A DNA stretch of 64,000 nucleotides from Paramacrobiotus metropolitanus (lineage: Eukaryota > Tardigrada > Eutardigrada > Parachela > Macrobiotidae), in assembly GCF_019649055.1 (NCBI RefSeq), contig NW_026570256.1, positions 558,001 to 622,000 of the forward strand, written 5' to 3'. Positions 23,201 through 31,352 of this stretch are shown one piece after another. The position numbers and the translations under genes are program-made. The first letter of the stretch is position 1; every line of letters starts with the position of its first letter. Under the pieces are notes generated by a model, which saw nothing but the letters and a program-made list of their open reading frames with translations, was not told the origin of the DNA and did not search any database.

Positions 23201-24393
23201 TGAAGGAGCGTGGACAACACCGATGCTTAATCAAACAGTTGCCGATGGGCATAAAATAGTCGAAATATTTGAAACTCATTATTTTGATAGAACCAGCAAA
23301 TATAATCCTGCCACAAAAGATGGTGGAATCTTTGCAAAATTCATTTTATCCCTGATTCGAAAGAAGATTATCAACAGCGGATTTCCCTATAACGTTGTCT
23401 CCGATGAAGACAAGTTAGAGTACTGTAACCAGTACGAGCGTACTCTGGGAATTGTGTTTTCGCCTGAGGAAGTCGTTGATAACCCTGGACTGCGTTATTG
23501 TGCTAAGATTGCAGCAAATTCTACATGGGGAAGGTAAGAGATTTATTTATACATTACATTTATTTTTTCTGAACCATTTCCTTTACAGGTACGTCATGCG
23601 GCCATTGTTCCAAAAGAACCAATACTGCAAAACTTACAATCAGATGCGTGATATTGTATTTAACTCCCAATACGACGTCAAGGATATCCGATTGGCGAAG
23701 GATGGAGTGTGTGTGGATGTGACCTACTCGGAGAAGTCCCATTGGGTGGCCCCGAACCGAAGATGCAACCCGTATATCGGAAAATTTACAACCGAGCTAG
23801 CTCAGCTGGTTCTGTTGAAAGGTATGCGTATCAAGAACGAGGATACCTTATACTGCGACACCGATTCCATTTTCTTTGTCAGTCGACCTGGAGTGCCGGA
23901 GCCACCGACTGGCAATATTATCGGGGATTTTTCGGATGAATTGAATGGCAAACATTTCGTGGAATGGGCCGCACTGGGTAAGAAATCATACTGTCAGGTT
24001 TTGTCCAATGGGGAGCAGCGGATGAAATGCAAAGGGATACCAAAGACACATCGCCTTAAAGACAACGTAAACATGACCGTTATGAAAGACATGTTGTTCG
24101 GGACGGGACCGCCCACCGTGCTTGCATGCAACGAACTGTCCTTCAAGCGAAATTTGGAGCACCTGACTATCCGAAATGTGAACCTCAGTCGACGCGTTTC
24201 GTGCACGCTGACAAGCCGTGTGATTGGGAAAAACTTCAAGACCTATCCTCATGGTTATGGCAATATTCCTTTTCCTGATGTTAACTCTCTAGAATTTGAA
24301 ACTGTTAATCAATTGCTGTCTCGTTTTACTCCTAATGTTTTAACTGAGGATTTTGAATATACTGGCAATTTTGTTGAAGATCCTGAGTGGTAA
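20288..24393 (+). pseudogene. POLB: Polinton protein-primed DNA polymerase B, with intron and frameshift
   Basis: The N-terminal part has a DSLCC...NHFDCV pair (residues ~166-268) resembling an OTU-type Cys/His arrangement, then Cys/His zinc-binding clusters (~280-400) and a Lys/acidic linker. Exonuclease motifs follow: FDFES (~480), HNGRNYD (~536), YCTNDVLVL (~663). The FHGCFWHGCPKHF motif typical of this polymerase group lies near 778. At the TTTT run 22886-22889 the frame shifts by one base just after GGRTEVF. The palm continues in the next frame with motif A (DVISLYPSV, ~22935) and motif B (NSTWG R), split by a 55-bp GT-AG intron (23534-23588) that restores frame. Motif C (YCDTDS) is at 23851-23868. 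All catalytic motifs are present, so only the one-base shift prevents a full product; it could also be a homopolymer sequencing error. It replicates the element from a protein primer. Confidence 0.93.
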
Positions 24394-24394
24394 A

Positions 24395-24925
24395 ATGGCG
24401 TTTCATGACGATAATGATGGAAAGATCAAATGTGAACTTGTAACTGGCTTGTGTACGGATATTAATCTGAAAATAAACTTTCCTGAGAACCCCCAGAAAT
24501 TGAAGAAGTGTATTGCTGCGTTCAAGTATATCTTTGCGTATTTATTATCACATGAGTTTGCAAAGAGTATAAGGATATCTTGTCAGGCATGCAAAGCCAT
24601 GGGCGTAAAGCATTCATGTTATGATTCGATTTTATGTCCACAGCGACGTAACGAAAGCTTCTATACACTGTTGCACACGATCAACAAAATGTCGTTATGC
24701 CAGTTATTTGCTAAAGTTGAACAACGGTTTCTACGAGCTAAACGTGTTTGCCCATGTGTTTTATATTATAAATGCTTAACTGTTTGGAGACCTTTAATGA
24801 GAAGACAGTTTCTTCGGGGAGTCGTACCAAAAGGCATCGATGAAGATCTTTTTAATATTATTCAAGAAGTTATTGAAGAATGGCAAAAACAAGATGCACC
24901 AAGGAACAAGTTGACAATATCTTAA
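24395..24925 (+). CDS. Cys-rich Polinton protein of unknown function
   Basis: The ATG two bases after the polymerase stop opens 176 residues. The frame is also open upstream inside the polymerase, but this start gives a compact gene order. Visible features are an acidic start (MAFHDDNDGK) and pairs of cysteines in the middle (CQACKAMGVKHSC, and ILCPQRR) that could bind zinc. The C-terminal half is basic and hydrophobic and ends in a helix (NIIQEVIEEWQK). It overlaps the integrase start by 46 bp in another frame. I do not recognise a family. Confidence 0.6.
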   Translation: MAFHDDNDGKIKCELVTGLCTDINLKINFPENPQKLKKCIAAFKYIFAYLLSHEFAKSIRISCQACKAMGVKHSCYDSILCPQRRNESFYTLLHTINKMSLCQLFAKVEQRFLRAKRVCPCVLYYKCLTVWRPLMRRQFLRGVVPKGIDEDLFNIIQEVIEEWQKQDAPRNKLTIS

Positions 24926-25995
24926 GCAAAATCTATTTTGATATTTCCAATCCTGCGGGATTTTCTAGTAAACAAAAATTATATGATAGTGCCAAGAAGT
25001 CATCGGTTTGTAAGTTATATAAATATGACGTAGACGATTGGCTTGGTGAGGTCCCTAGCTACACGTTACATAAACCTGTCCGGAAATTATTTCCTCGTCT
25101 GCCGGTTAATGTCTCAGCACCGGAAGAGCAGTTGCAGGCAGACTTATTGGATTATCAGTCCTTATCTTCCTATAACGATAGATACCAGTATATGCTAGTC
25201 GTAATTGACTGTTTTACAAGGAAAGCCTGGGTTGAGCCACTGTTGAATAAAATCGGAAAAGAAGTCACGGCTGCAATGCAAAGAGTGTTTAAGAAAGCTG
25301 GATTTACACCTAAAGTTTTGCAAACGGATAAAGGCACAGAATTTTACAACAGCGAAATGCAAGATTTCCTTAAAGCAAATAACGTTAACCATTTCTCTAC
25401 GAATAATGCTGAAATTAAAGCTGGGAGAGCGGAGCGATTGAATAGGACGATATCAACAAAACTGTTTAAATATTTCACCTATAAAAACACACGCCGCTGG
25501 ATCGATGTTATACAACCGTTAATAACGGCTTACAACTCAACACCTCATCGGTCGCTAAAGTTTGCAACGCCCAATGACGTCACCGCCGAGCGAACTAAAG
25601 AATTCCATAGGATTTTTACTAAGCCACAAAAAATGGAACATTTATTTCGGCGACTACCGCGAAAATTATTTGAAGTAGATGAATATGTTCGAATCACTGT
25701 TAAGAAAGGTCCGTATGAAAAAGGCTTTTTGCAGTCTTGGTCTAACGAGGTTTACCAGGTTGCAGAAGTTCTCAAAGTCAACCAGTGGACGATGTATCGT
25801 GTAAAAGACCTTAAAAACGAAGTGCTAGAAGGTCGTTTTTATCCATGGGAGCTACAGCAAGTGTCAGACAAAGCGAAGGACACTGCAGATGTCGAAGTCT
25901 TACAAAAGCGTGGAAAAAAAGTTAAAGTTCATTACGTTGGTTGGAATAAAAAGTTTGATGAGTGGATACCTCGAAGCAAACTATTCAATCGATAG
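24880..25995 (+). CDS. INT: Polinton integrase (rve, DD(35)E) with C-terminal chromo-barrel-like domain
   Basis: 371 residues, intact. The catalytic core carries D88 (LQADLLDY), D150 (LQTDKGTEF) and E185 (GRAERLNRT). The last two are exactly 35 residues apart, the retroviral/Polinton DD(35)E arrangement. The core is followed by the usual W..V/Y..TPH segment (RRWIDVIQPL...YNSTPHRSL) and an SH3-like region. The last ~35 residues (KKVKVHYVGWNKKFDEW, IPRSKLF) look like a chromo-barrel/Tudor-knot fold, which in host proteins binds methylated histone tails, so it may steer insertion into marked chromatin (inference). The enzyme joins element ends to target DNA in the nucleus. It ends directly before the next gene, with no spacer. 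Confidence 0.96.
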   Translation: MAKTRCTKEQVDNILSKIYFDISNPAGFSSKQKLYDSAKKSSVCKLYKYDVDDWLGEVPSYTLHKPVRKLFPRLPVNVSAPEEQLQADLLDYQSLSSYNDRYQYMLVVIDCFTRKAWVEPLLNKIGKEVTAAMQRVFKKAGFTPKVLQTDKGTEFYNSEMQDFLKANNVNHFSTNNAEIKAGRAERLNRTISTKLFKYFTYKNTRRWIDVIQPLITAYNSTPHRSLKFATPNDVTAERTKEFHRIFTKPQKMEHLFRRLPRKLFEVDEYVRITVKKGPYEKGFLQSWSNEVYQVAEVLKVNQWTMYRVKDLKNEVLEGRFYPWELQQVSDKAKDTADVEVLQKRGKKVKVHYVGWNKKFDEWIPRSKLFNR

Positions 25996-26418
25996 ATGGA
26001 TAACTTTCAGCTTACCGTTTTTTCGGACCCATCGGGATCCGCGTCCGATTTTACAGTCTGCTTACCTACATTGTTTCAATTGAACGGAGACGTGGAAGTG
26101 TCCCTTGTATACATTCAATGCCCGAATATCAAATCTAAAAAAAGCGTGCCAACCATTTGTGTATATGCGGATCTAGTACGCTGTCAGTTGCTTAATGATA
26201 AGTATGTACCGCTTCTTGGAATCGCCCCAACACGAGCTCTTACTAATGGAGGCGCATATTCTGCGATGCAAGTTTTTAAGGATGTTGCAAAACGTGATTT
26301 TGACCGATTAGATTTTGTACTGCGAGACCTGAACGGAAATATAATATCATTCGAACCTGGACAAACCATTTTGCAATTAAATTTCCGCGAGAGACCAAAA
26401 ACCTTCCTCCATAGATGA
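25996..26418 (+). CDS. Polinton small virion-type protein, unknown
   Basis: 140 residues starting at the first base after the integrase stop. Alternating beta-type strands fill the sequence (FQLTVFS, VEVSLVYIQCP, PTICVYADLV). The end reads FVLRDLNGNIISFEPGQTIL QLNF, the kind of strand-turn-strand close seen in minor structural proteins of Polintons. Position between integrase and capsid genes fits a virion component. Assignment to the penton/minor capsid group is inference from context and length. Confidence 0.65.
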   Translation: MDNFQLTVFSDPSGSASDFTVCLPTLFQLNGDVEVSLVYIQCPNIKSKKSVPTICVYADLVRCQLLNDKYVPLLGIAPTRALTNGGAYSAMQVFKDVAKRDFDRLDFVLRDLNGNIISFEPGQTILQLNFRERPKTFLHR

Positions 26419-26842
26419 CGAAGTTGCACCAACGCATATACCTGCACAGGTATATCTGCAATTATTATCTCCAGAGTATCCAGCGCCATCTACCGGATAC
26501 AATCAACACGGCTACGGTGCTTTTGGAAACTTTTTTGGAAGTTTGGCACGAACGGCTAAGCATGTCATTTTTCCGAGTCTGGTGAAGCTAGGCAGAGCTG
26601 TTGTATCGGATGTTTTATCAAACAAACACACGCTAATTGATTCTGCTCAGAACAGAACAGTGGAGGCGATGACCGATATTGCTACAAAAATGCAACGCGG
26701 AAGTGGACGCAAGCGCGGCCGAAGGCATAAGCGACGTACTCGAAAGCTTCAAGTCATTCTGAAACCGAAGATTCGTCGTCGAAAAGCCTCACGCAAACGC
26801 GGATTCTGTGGCCTGCCAAAGTTTTTTAGAAGAAAATCCTAA
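26381..26842 (+). CDS. Basic Polinton virion-like protein (start unclear)
   Basis: The open frame begins after a stop at 26378-26380 and has no early ATG, so translation may rely on splicing to an upstream exon, a frameshift from the preceding gene, or a non-ATG start. The N-terminal half is Pro/Tyr-rich with an amphipathic GAFGNFFGSLARTAKHVIF segment. The C-terminal half is strongly basic (RGSGRKRGRRHKRRTRK, then RRRKASRKR). This pattern of amphipathic helix plus Arg/Lys tail recalls DNA-condensing or membrane-active minor proteins of adenovirus-like particles. It lies between other structural genes and overlaps the capsid gene start by 35 bp. Confidence 0.6.
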   Translation: MSARDQKPSSIDDEVAPTHIPAQVYLQLLSPEYPAPSTGYNQHGYGAFGNFFGSLARTAKHVIFPSLVKLGRAVVSDVLSNKHTLIDSAQNRTVEAMTDIATKMQRGSGRKRGRRHKRRTRKLQVILKPKIRRRKASRKRGFCGLPKFFRRKS

Positions 26843-28145
26843 ACAGCATCATGGAAGGAATTCATCCATTTTCACCCTTGTGCCTAAAGCGGAGCTAGAC
26901 CATTGGTCTATGCCCCCAACCCAACCAGCAATCCAGTCCGTTCGATACATTTCATACACTCCTGTTGGAAACAACCATACAAGCGATGCTATAATATGGG
27001 AAATCAACAGCACGCCCGACGAAGCTGTGGACCTTGCTCACAGCGAACGTTTACTAGATGTCACCGTGAAAAGGGCGGACGGGACAAACCCGCTTGCAGC
27101 AACAGCTTTTGGACCTGTCAACTTATTTTCCAGAAGCCTCTTCTCTGGCCATGAATTATTGTTTAATAATGAACCAGTTTCTACTATACCTACACTTTCG
27201 CACTATGGTGCGTTTTTTGAGCATTTATTGAATTATGGAAGCGAAGCGAAAGACCAGATGCGACAATATGGTTTTATTCTCGATACTGCTAGCGCCCATG
27301 ATACGACACTACTTACTCTACCGAATCCGAATCCGAATAATGATATTTTAAATAAGGGATACTTAGCACGAAGAAAGTTTGTTCAGGACGGAAGTATATG
27401 GCACATAGTTTGTAAGTTTCCTAGCGACCTTGCCAACCAGCCGCTTCTTATTCCACTTAAAATTGATATCAAGCTGTCCCTTACACGATCCCGAGATCAG
27501 TTTGCTCTAATGGCTTCCGACGATGCTGCCGATCTTAAAATTAAAATTGAAAATGCGGTTTTAAAGATAAAGAAAGTGAAATTGGGCCCAGAGTTTTTAC
27601 TGGCTCACGAAATGCTTTTACAAAAAAGAAATGCTGTAATACCATTTGTTGAGTCTGGGCTCTTGGAACTTACAATACCACAAGGAAGTACTCTGTGGTC
27701 ACGTGATGACCTTTTCCGTGGTGTTATTCCGAAAAAGATGCTTGTAGCATTTGTTGACTCTAAAGCTATTGCCGGAAATTTCACAAAGAACCCATACAAG
27801 TTCCCTCACCTGACTATAAATCAGATTGTTACCTATGTGAATTCTGAACCTATTCCCAGTAAACCGCTACAACTAACACCCACAGCGGGAAATTACAGAG
27901 ATGGATACCTCAGCTTGTTAGAAACTAGCGGAATGTTGTTTAAGAACTCTAGTCTGTTATTTGATACCGCTGACTGGCCGTTAGGATACGCTGTGTTTGG
28001 GTTTAATTTGGAACCAGATGTCGGAGACGGCTCTTGCGTGGACCCAACGAAAAAAGGTGTCCTAGGTCTCTCCTGTACGTTTACGACCGCAACAACCGCC
28101 ACATATTCAGTCCTAATATACTACAACCGAAACGGGCTTATTTAA
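26808..28145 (+). CDS. Polinton major capsid-like protein (F54H12.2-like)
   Basis: 445 residues, intact. The N-terminal region has ELDHWSMPPTQPAI and a strand-rich stretch (LLDVTVKRADG, FGPVNLFSRSLF). A HYGAFFEHLLNYG segment is followed by a long beta-rich half with RGVIPKKMLVAFVDSKAIAG, a pattern shared by the F54H12.2-like proteins found in animal Polintons and proposed as double-jelly-roll capsid subunits. The end has FGFNLEPDVGDG and a final strand VLIYYNRNG. The first ~20 residues overlap the preceding gene, so the true start may be later or joined by splicing. Expected to form the capsid shell if particles are made. Confidence 0.85.
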   Translation: MACQSFLEENPKQHHGRNSSIFTLVPKAELDHWSMPPTQPAIQSVRYISYTPVGNNHTSDAIIWEINSTPDEAVDLAHSERLLDVTVKRADGTNPLAATAFGPVNLFSRSLFSGHELLFNNEPVSTIPTLSHYGAFFEHLLNYGSEAKDQMRQYGFILDTASAHDTTLLTLPNPNPNNDILNKGYLARRKFVQDGSIWHIVCKFPSDLANQPLLIPLKIDIKLSLTRSRDQFALMASDDAADLKIKIENAVLKIKKVKLGPEFLLAHEMLLQKRNAVIPFVESGLLELTIPQGSTLWSRDDLFRGVIPKKMLVAFVDSKAIAGNFTKNPYKFPHLTINQIVTYVNSEPIPSKPLQLTPTAGNYRDGYLSLLETSGMLFKNSSLLFDTADWPLGYAVFGFNLEPDVGDGSCVDPTKKGVLGLSCTFTTATTATYSVLIYYNRNGLI

Positions 28146-28191
28146 ATCGATTCCCGAAGAAACATCTTCTGCCCATACAAACGTCTATAGA

Positions 28192-28764
28192 ATGGAAGCA
28201 ATACAGATACTGGACATTATGAAACACGAAGCGCAGCGAAATCCCATGGTTCCGTTTCTCGGTGTATACCCGAGAGACCGATTGCCGGTCTTAAAGAACC
28301 CTAAGCTTCTTTTGGGACTCATCATCAATACGGACAAACACGGCCAACTGGGAAGTCACTGGTTAGCTGTCTTTGTTAATACCAGGGGCAGAGTTTGTTT
28401 TTTCGATTCATTTGCAAAATCAGCTCTGTTTTACGGTATTGAAATCGACCGCTTTCTGTGTGACATGTTCGCTTGGACAATGGGATATCACGAAGAAAAT
28501 CGAATCCAAGTGCAAGACTACAACTCTAATATGTGTGGTATGTTCTGTATTTTCTACTTGTACTTTGCTTTCCGTGGTTTGTCACTGAATGCAGTAATTC
28601 AGAAATTTCATTACCCGAAAAATCTGGGTAAGAATGACCGGCTGTTGCGTGAATTCGCTCGTAAATGTCTACGTGTTTGTTCAAATCCACGTCAGTGTTT
28701 GAAATGTTGTGTGAAATGTAATCAGTGCGCTAAGCCAATGTACAAAGTTCTTCAATTTTATTAA
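28192..28764 (+). CDS. PRO: Polinton adenain-like cysteine protease
   Basis: 190 residues, intact. The catalytic order of the Ulp1/adenain (C48/C5) clan is visible: His in LGSHWLAVFV, Asp in RVCFFDSF, and Gln then Cys in QVQDYNSNMCGMFC. The N-terminal FLGVYPRDRLPVL is also typical. Its likely role is maturation of capsid proteins. The C-terminus adds a cysteine cluster (CLRVC ... CLKCCVKCNQCAKP) that may bind zinc. It is the last of the rightward genes; the leftward set starts 84 bp further on, so both transcripts end here. Confidence 0.95.
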   Translation: MEAIQILDIMKHEAQRNPMVPFLGVYPRDRLPVLKNPKLLLGLIINTDKHGQLGSHWLAVFVNTRGRVCFFDSFAKSALFYGIEIDRFLCDMFAWTMGYHEENRIQVQDYNSNMCGMFCIFYLYFAFRGLSLNAVIQKFHYPKNLGKNDRLLREFARKCLRVCSNPRQCLKCCVKCNQCAKPMYKVLQFY

Positions 28765-28848
28765 ATTCATGTTGCCCAACTTTTTGTCGGTGTTACAGTA
28801 GTAGATAAGCTAGATACAATATCTAAAAACACTTAACGACGCTTAGTA

Positions 28849-29424
28849 TTAGGAAACAGGCTTGTAGGGACGTGCACTTTGCGCGCAAAACATATCTAAG
28901 CCTTGCGGTCTTGATCCTTGTCCTGGGTTGTTGGTAGCTGTAGCCCATTTTATAAGGTCCACAATATTAGCATCAGGTATTAAAGTCCCGTTGATGACTG
29001 GCTCGTGCCGTGCAGATATACCGATTCGAGTGTGATCTGTGAGAAACTTGAGCAATGCTTCAGCCGCTTTCTTCTGGGTCTTTGGCATATAGTCCGAAAT
29101 TTTGGCCGTGGTGGGAGAATCAACTTCATCCATAGGTTTTGGGCTTGGCGTTAGATGTAAAACAGGTCCCTGCGCTTGACTGACTAGTCCTTGATAACGG
29201 TCCATGGCGTTGTCGTATGTCACTAACTTTTGTCCAGTGGTAAGAGCTGGATTATGGAGTACGTGATGTTGATGCGACTCAGCATCATGTAATGGTTGGG
29301 CATACCTGTCCAAGTGCTTCGAGGTGGACGCAAACGGACGCATGCTAGGCGGAGGGGTCGGCGGCCGTAAAGTTCGCATCTGGTCTTCGTTAATCAAAAA
29401 CATTCGTCGAGCCATCTTAAACAC
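28849..29424 (-). CDS. Conserved Polinton companion protein, unknown function
   Basis: 191 residues. The N-terminus is basic and Pro-rich (TLRPPTPPPSMRPF). The middle is low complexity (HLTPSPKPMDEV). The C-terminal part has a helix (KKAAEALLKFL) and a terminal ...GTLIPDANIVDLIKWAT motif that resembles the (g)SNIvDLi ending of a conserved protein next to capsid genes in many animal Polintons. Its start overlaps the end of the upstream gene by 8 bp, suggesting joint transcription. Likely a virion-assembly factor (inference). Confidence 0.7.
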   Translation of the reverse strand: MFKMARRMFLINEDQMRTLRPPTPPPSMRPFASTSKHLDRYAQPLHDAESHQHHVLHNPALTTGQKLVTYDNAMDRYQGLVSQAQGPVLHLTPSPKPMDEVDSPTTAKISDYMPKTQKKAAEALLKFLTDHTRIGISARHEPVINGTLIPDANIVDLIKWATATNNPGQGSRPQGLDMFCAQSARPYKPVS

Positions 29425-29713
29425 GTCCCAATACGTATGATATTACAGGAGGAATAATAAGGGATAATATAGCAAAGCCTTTTTGAACAAGGAAATTTCG
29501 CTTATGCTTTTTTGAGATGCTTTTCTTTGCTAAAATCTTGATATATGGCATAATCTTTTTAACTCGTTCAGCTTTGCTCGGTTCAGTAACAGGAACAGTC
29601 CCACTGACAATTTGCAATGCGCACTCAGTGATCGCATCAATCAATGTGTCCTCAGAATTTTTAACAATAGCTTTAGCCAGCTTGGGCTTGCTGTTCGCAA
29701 CGGCTGTCAACAA
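29417..29713 (-). CDS. Small conserved Polinton protein, unknown function
   Basis: 98 residues: two helices with DTLIDAITECALQIVSGTVP, then a basic segment (KKSISKKHKRNFLVQKG) and a hydrophobic C-terminus (FAILSLIIPPVISYVL) that could be membrane-associated. The arrangement of an E-C-A-L-N/Q motif, basic block and hydrophobic end is characteristic of a small protein found beside the ATPase in many Polintons. Function unknown. Confidence 0.75.
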   Translation of the reverse strand: MLTAVANSKPKLAKAIVKNSEDTLIDAITECALQIVSGTVPVTEPSKAERVKKIMPYIKILAKKSISKKHKRNFLVQKGFAILSLIIPPVISYVLGRV

Positions 29714-29735
29714 GTCCAGGTTTTGCTCTTCTCCA

Positions 29736-30383
29736 TCATGCTGGTATGAAAATTTTTATTGCTTTCGCTTTGTTCTCTCCAAATATGGCAGCACGAAGTC
29801 TGTAACGGTCGTCCGTTGATTGCTGAAGGTCAACAACAATATAACCATATGGTCGATCAAAGCATTTATTAACGGCGTCCATAAAGTAGTTCAAACGGTT
29901 GGGAAAAATTTGGCGGCCCAGTGTCTGCAACTGCTGTTTGTCTTGTGGATTTTTAAAACTCACAATGACTTTGGCGTTTAGTCGAATATCCCGTCCAAAC
30001 GGTTATTTGAAATACAAGTTCTGTGTCAGATAAATTACAGAAGTGTTTGAATGTCGGCCTCCATTACAGAATAATGTTGCGACGTGCTTACTAGTGTTCT
30101 GTTTTAAATGCAAGTCATCAATAACACATGAGTTGGTGTACTGCTTATCAAAAAACTTGGCATTAGAAATTTCCTCCGGTAAACCTTCAATAAATTCAAT
30201 GGGATGTTGTTCGTTCAAAAGTTTATCATATAGTGACTGATACTGCTTATAGAACCAGAAAACACGCGCAGGTTTAGGATAAATTTTATTGTGACGCAGA
30301 AGATTAGCTACAAAGGTAGATTTACCAGACCCAGAACTGCCAGATATAAGAAAAGATAAAGAATGATAAAATACATCAGACAC
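29736..30383 (-). pseudogene. ATP: Polinton packaging ATPase interrupted by one in-frame stop
   Basis: The first part (30383-30003) has a Walker A SGSSGSGKST and a Walker B-like SCVIDDLH, followed by the family's sensor-like TQNL motif. A TAA at 30003-30005 stops it. The same frame continues without change through ...RDIRLNAK and FKNPQDKQQL, the well-known C-terminal part of this ATPase, to its normal end at 29736 (YIVVDLQQSTDDRYRLR). So one nonsense codon separates two otherwise complete halves. The family is an FtsK/A32-type motor thought to pump DNA into capsids. Readthrough is possible but decay is simpler. Confidence 0.9.
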
Positions 30384-30664
30384 ATTAGTCCATTCTTTTT
30401 ATCAGGGGGAAACCCCAACAGACGACGACTTTCCACAAACAAGAACTTGATTAATGGAAAAACCACATCTTTCAAAGGTATTTTGTCGTACAGCTTAAGT
30501 GAAATAACACACACAATGCGAATACACTGCGAGAGCATGAATGGTATGCCATAATAAAATAACCAAAACCAGTTGCTGTTCAGGTTAGGTCTTGGATCCG
30601 TTGGGTCCTGTTGCTCCTCCATTTTGTTGAGTGCTGGGTCCATCTGCAACAACTTCTCCATCAA
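30308..30664 (-). CDS. Small membrane protein in the Polinton
   Basis: Up to 118 residues; several ATGs near the start (30664, 30661, about 30622) make the exact start uncertain. Hydrophobic helices are visible (FWLFYYGIPFMLSQCIRIVCV and CLMYFIILYLFLYLAVLGLV), with charged stretches between. It overlaps the upstream gene end by 80 bp and the ATPase start by 76 bp in other frames. Two-helix membrane proteins are common in dsDNA virus-like elements; no family is recognised. Confidence 0.6.
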   Translation of the reverse strand: MMEKLLQMDPALNKMEEQQDPTDPRPNLNSNWFWLFYYGIPFMLSQCIRIVCVISLKLYDKIPLKDVVFPLIKFLFVESRRLLGFPPDKKNGLMCLMYFIILYLFLYLAVLGLVNLPL

Positions 30665-31316
30665 TCTCGTCTACGTCAAGAAGAAAATCCGATGATGACG
30701 ATGAATCCGGTAAATAATAATCTGGTCCGTGAAATTTTCCTCGGGTCAGAAGTTCCATAGTCACCCATGGTCTGACCAAGTGAAATTGAAAATTGAATAA
30801 CGGTTGCTCCGCCTCCTCGCCGCTGATGCCGTCCAGCCAGATTCTAATTCCTGATCGATCCGGCATTTCCAGAAACAAACAGCCAATCACCTTCGTCTTC
30901 TCGGGAACGTTGAAATTCCAGCTGCCATGCAGTTCTTTGAGCGTTGGCTCTACAACGCCAAAGCACAAGCGGCGGACAATAGGAAGCCACTTCCAACGGT
31001 TGAACTGTGTGACCTTCGCAGATCGATACTTATCCAACACAATATCTCTCTCAAAATTATTCTTAAAATGACACAAAGAGATCTGAACCGTTGTTTCAGG
31101 CTAATCGGCTATATCGCAAAAGTGCAAGTACATGCCAACGCCCAGATATGGGAAACGATCCAATAGGACTTGAATTTGCCCATCCAAAGCATTCATAATC
31201 TCACAGAAGCCTTTCCTTCGATACCTATTTATTAGACCAAGCACTTTCACGTCCTTGGCCTGTGGTGTGCGCAGCATGACCGGCGGAATAACAGCACGAT
31301 AGGACGCCATTTCCAA
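30585..31316 (-). pseudogene. Unknown Polinton protein with a single in-frame TAG
   Basis: One frame runs from the ATG at 31316 to the stop at 30585 (243 residues plus stop) except for a TAG at 31101-31103. The first piece (71 residues) starts MEMASYRAVIPPVML. The second has a strand-rich middle (KVIGCLFLEMPDRSGIRIWL), a Ser-run and an acidic tail. Coding character is the same on both sides, so this is one gene with a nonsense mutation or a readthrough site, the second such case in this element. It starts 36 bp from the divergent ARH3-like gene. No family recognised; position suggests a structural or assembly role. Confidence 0.65.
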
Positions 31317-31352
31317 ATTTTAGAAATCGAGTCAAACTCTCAGATTTTAGAA

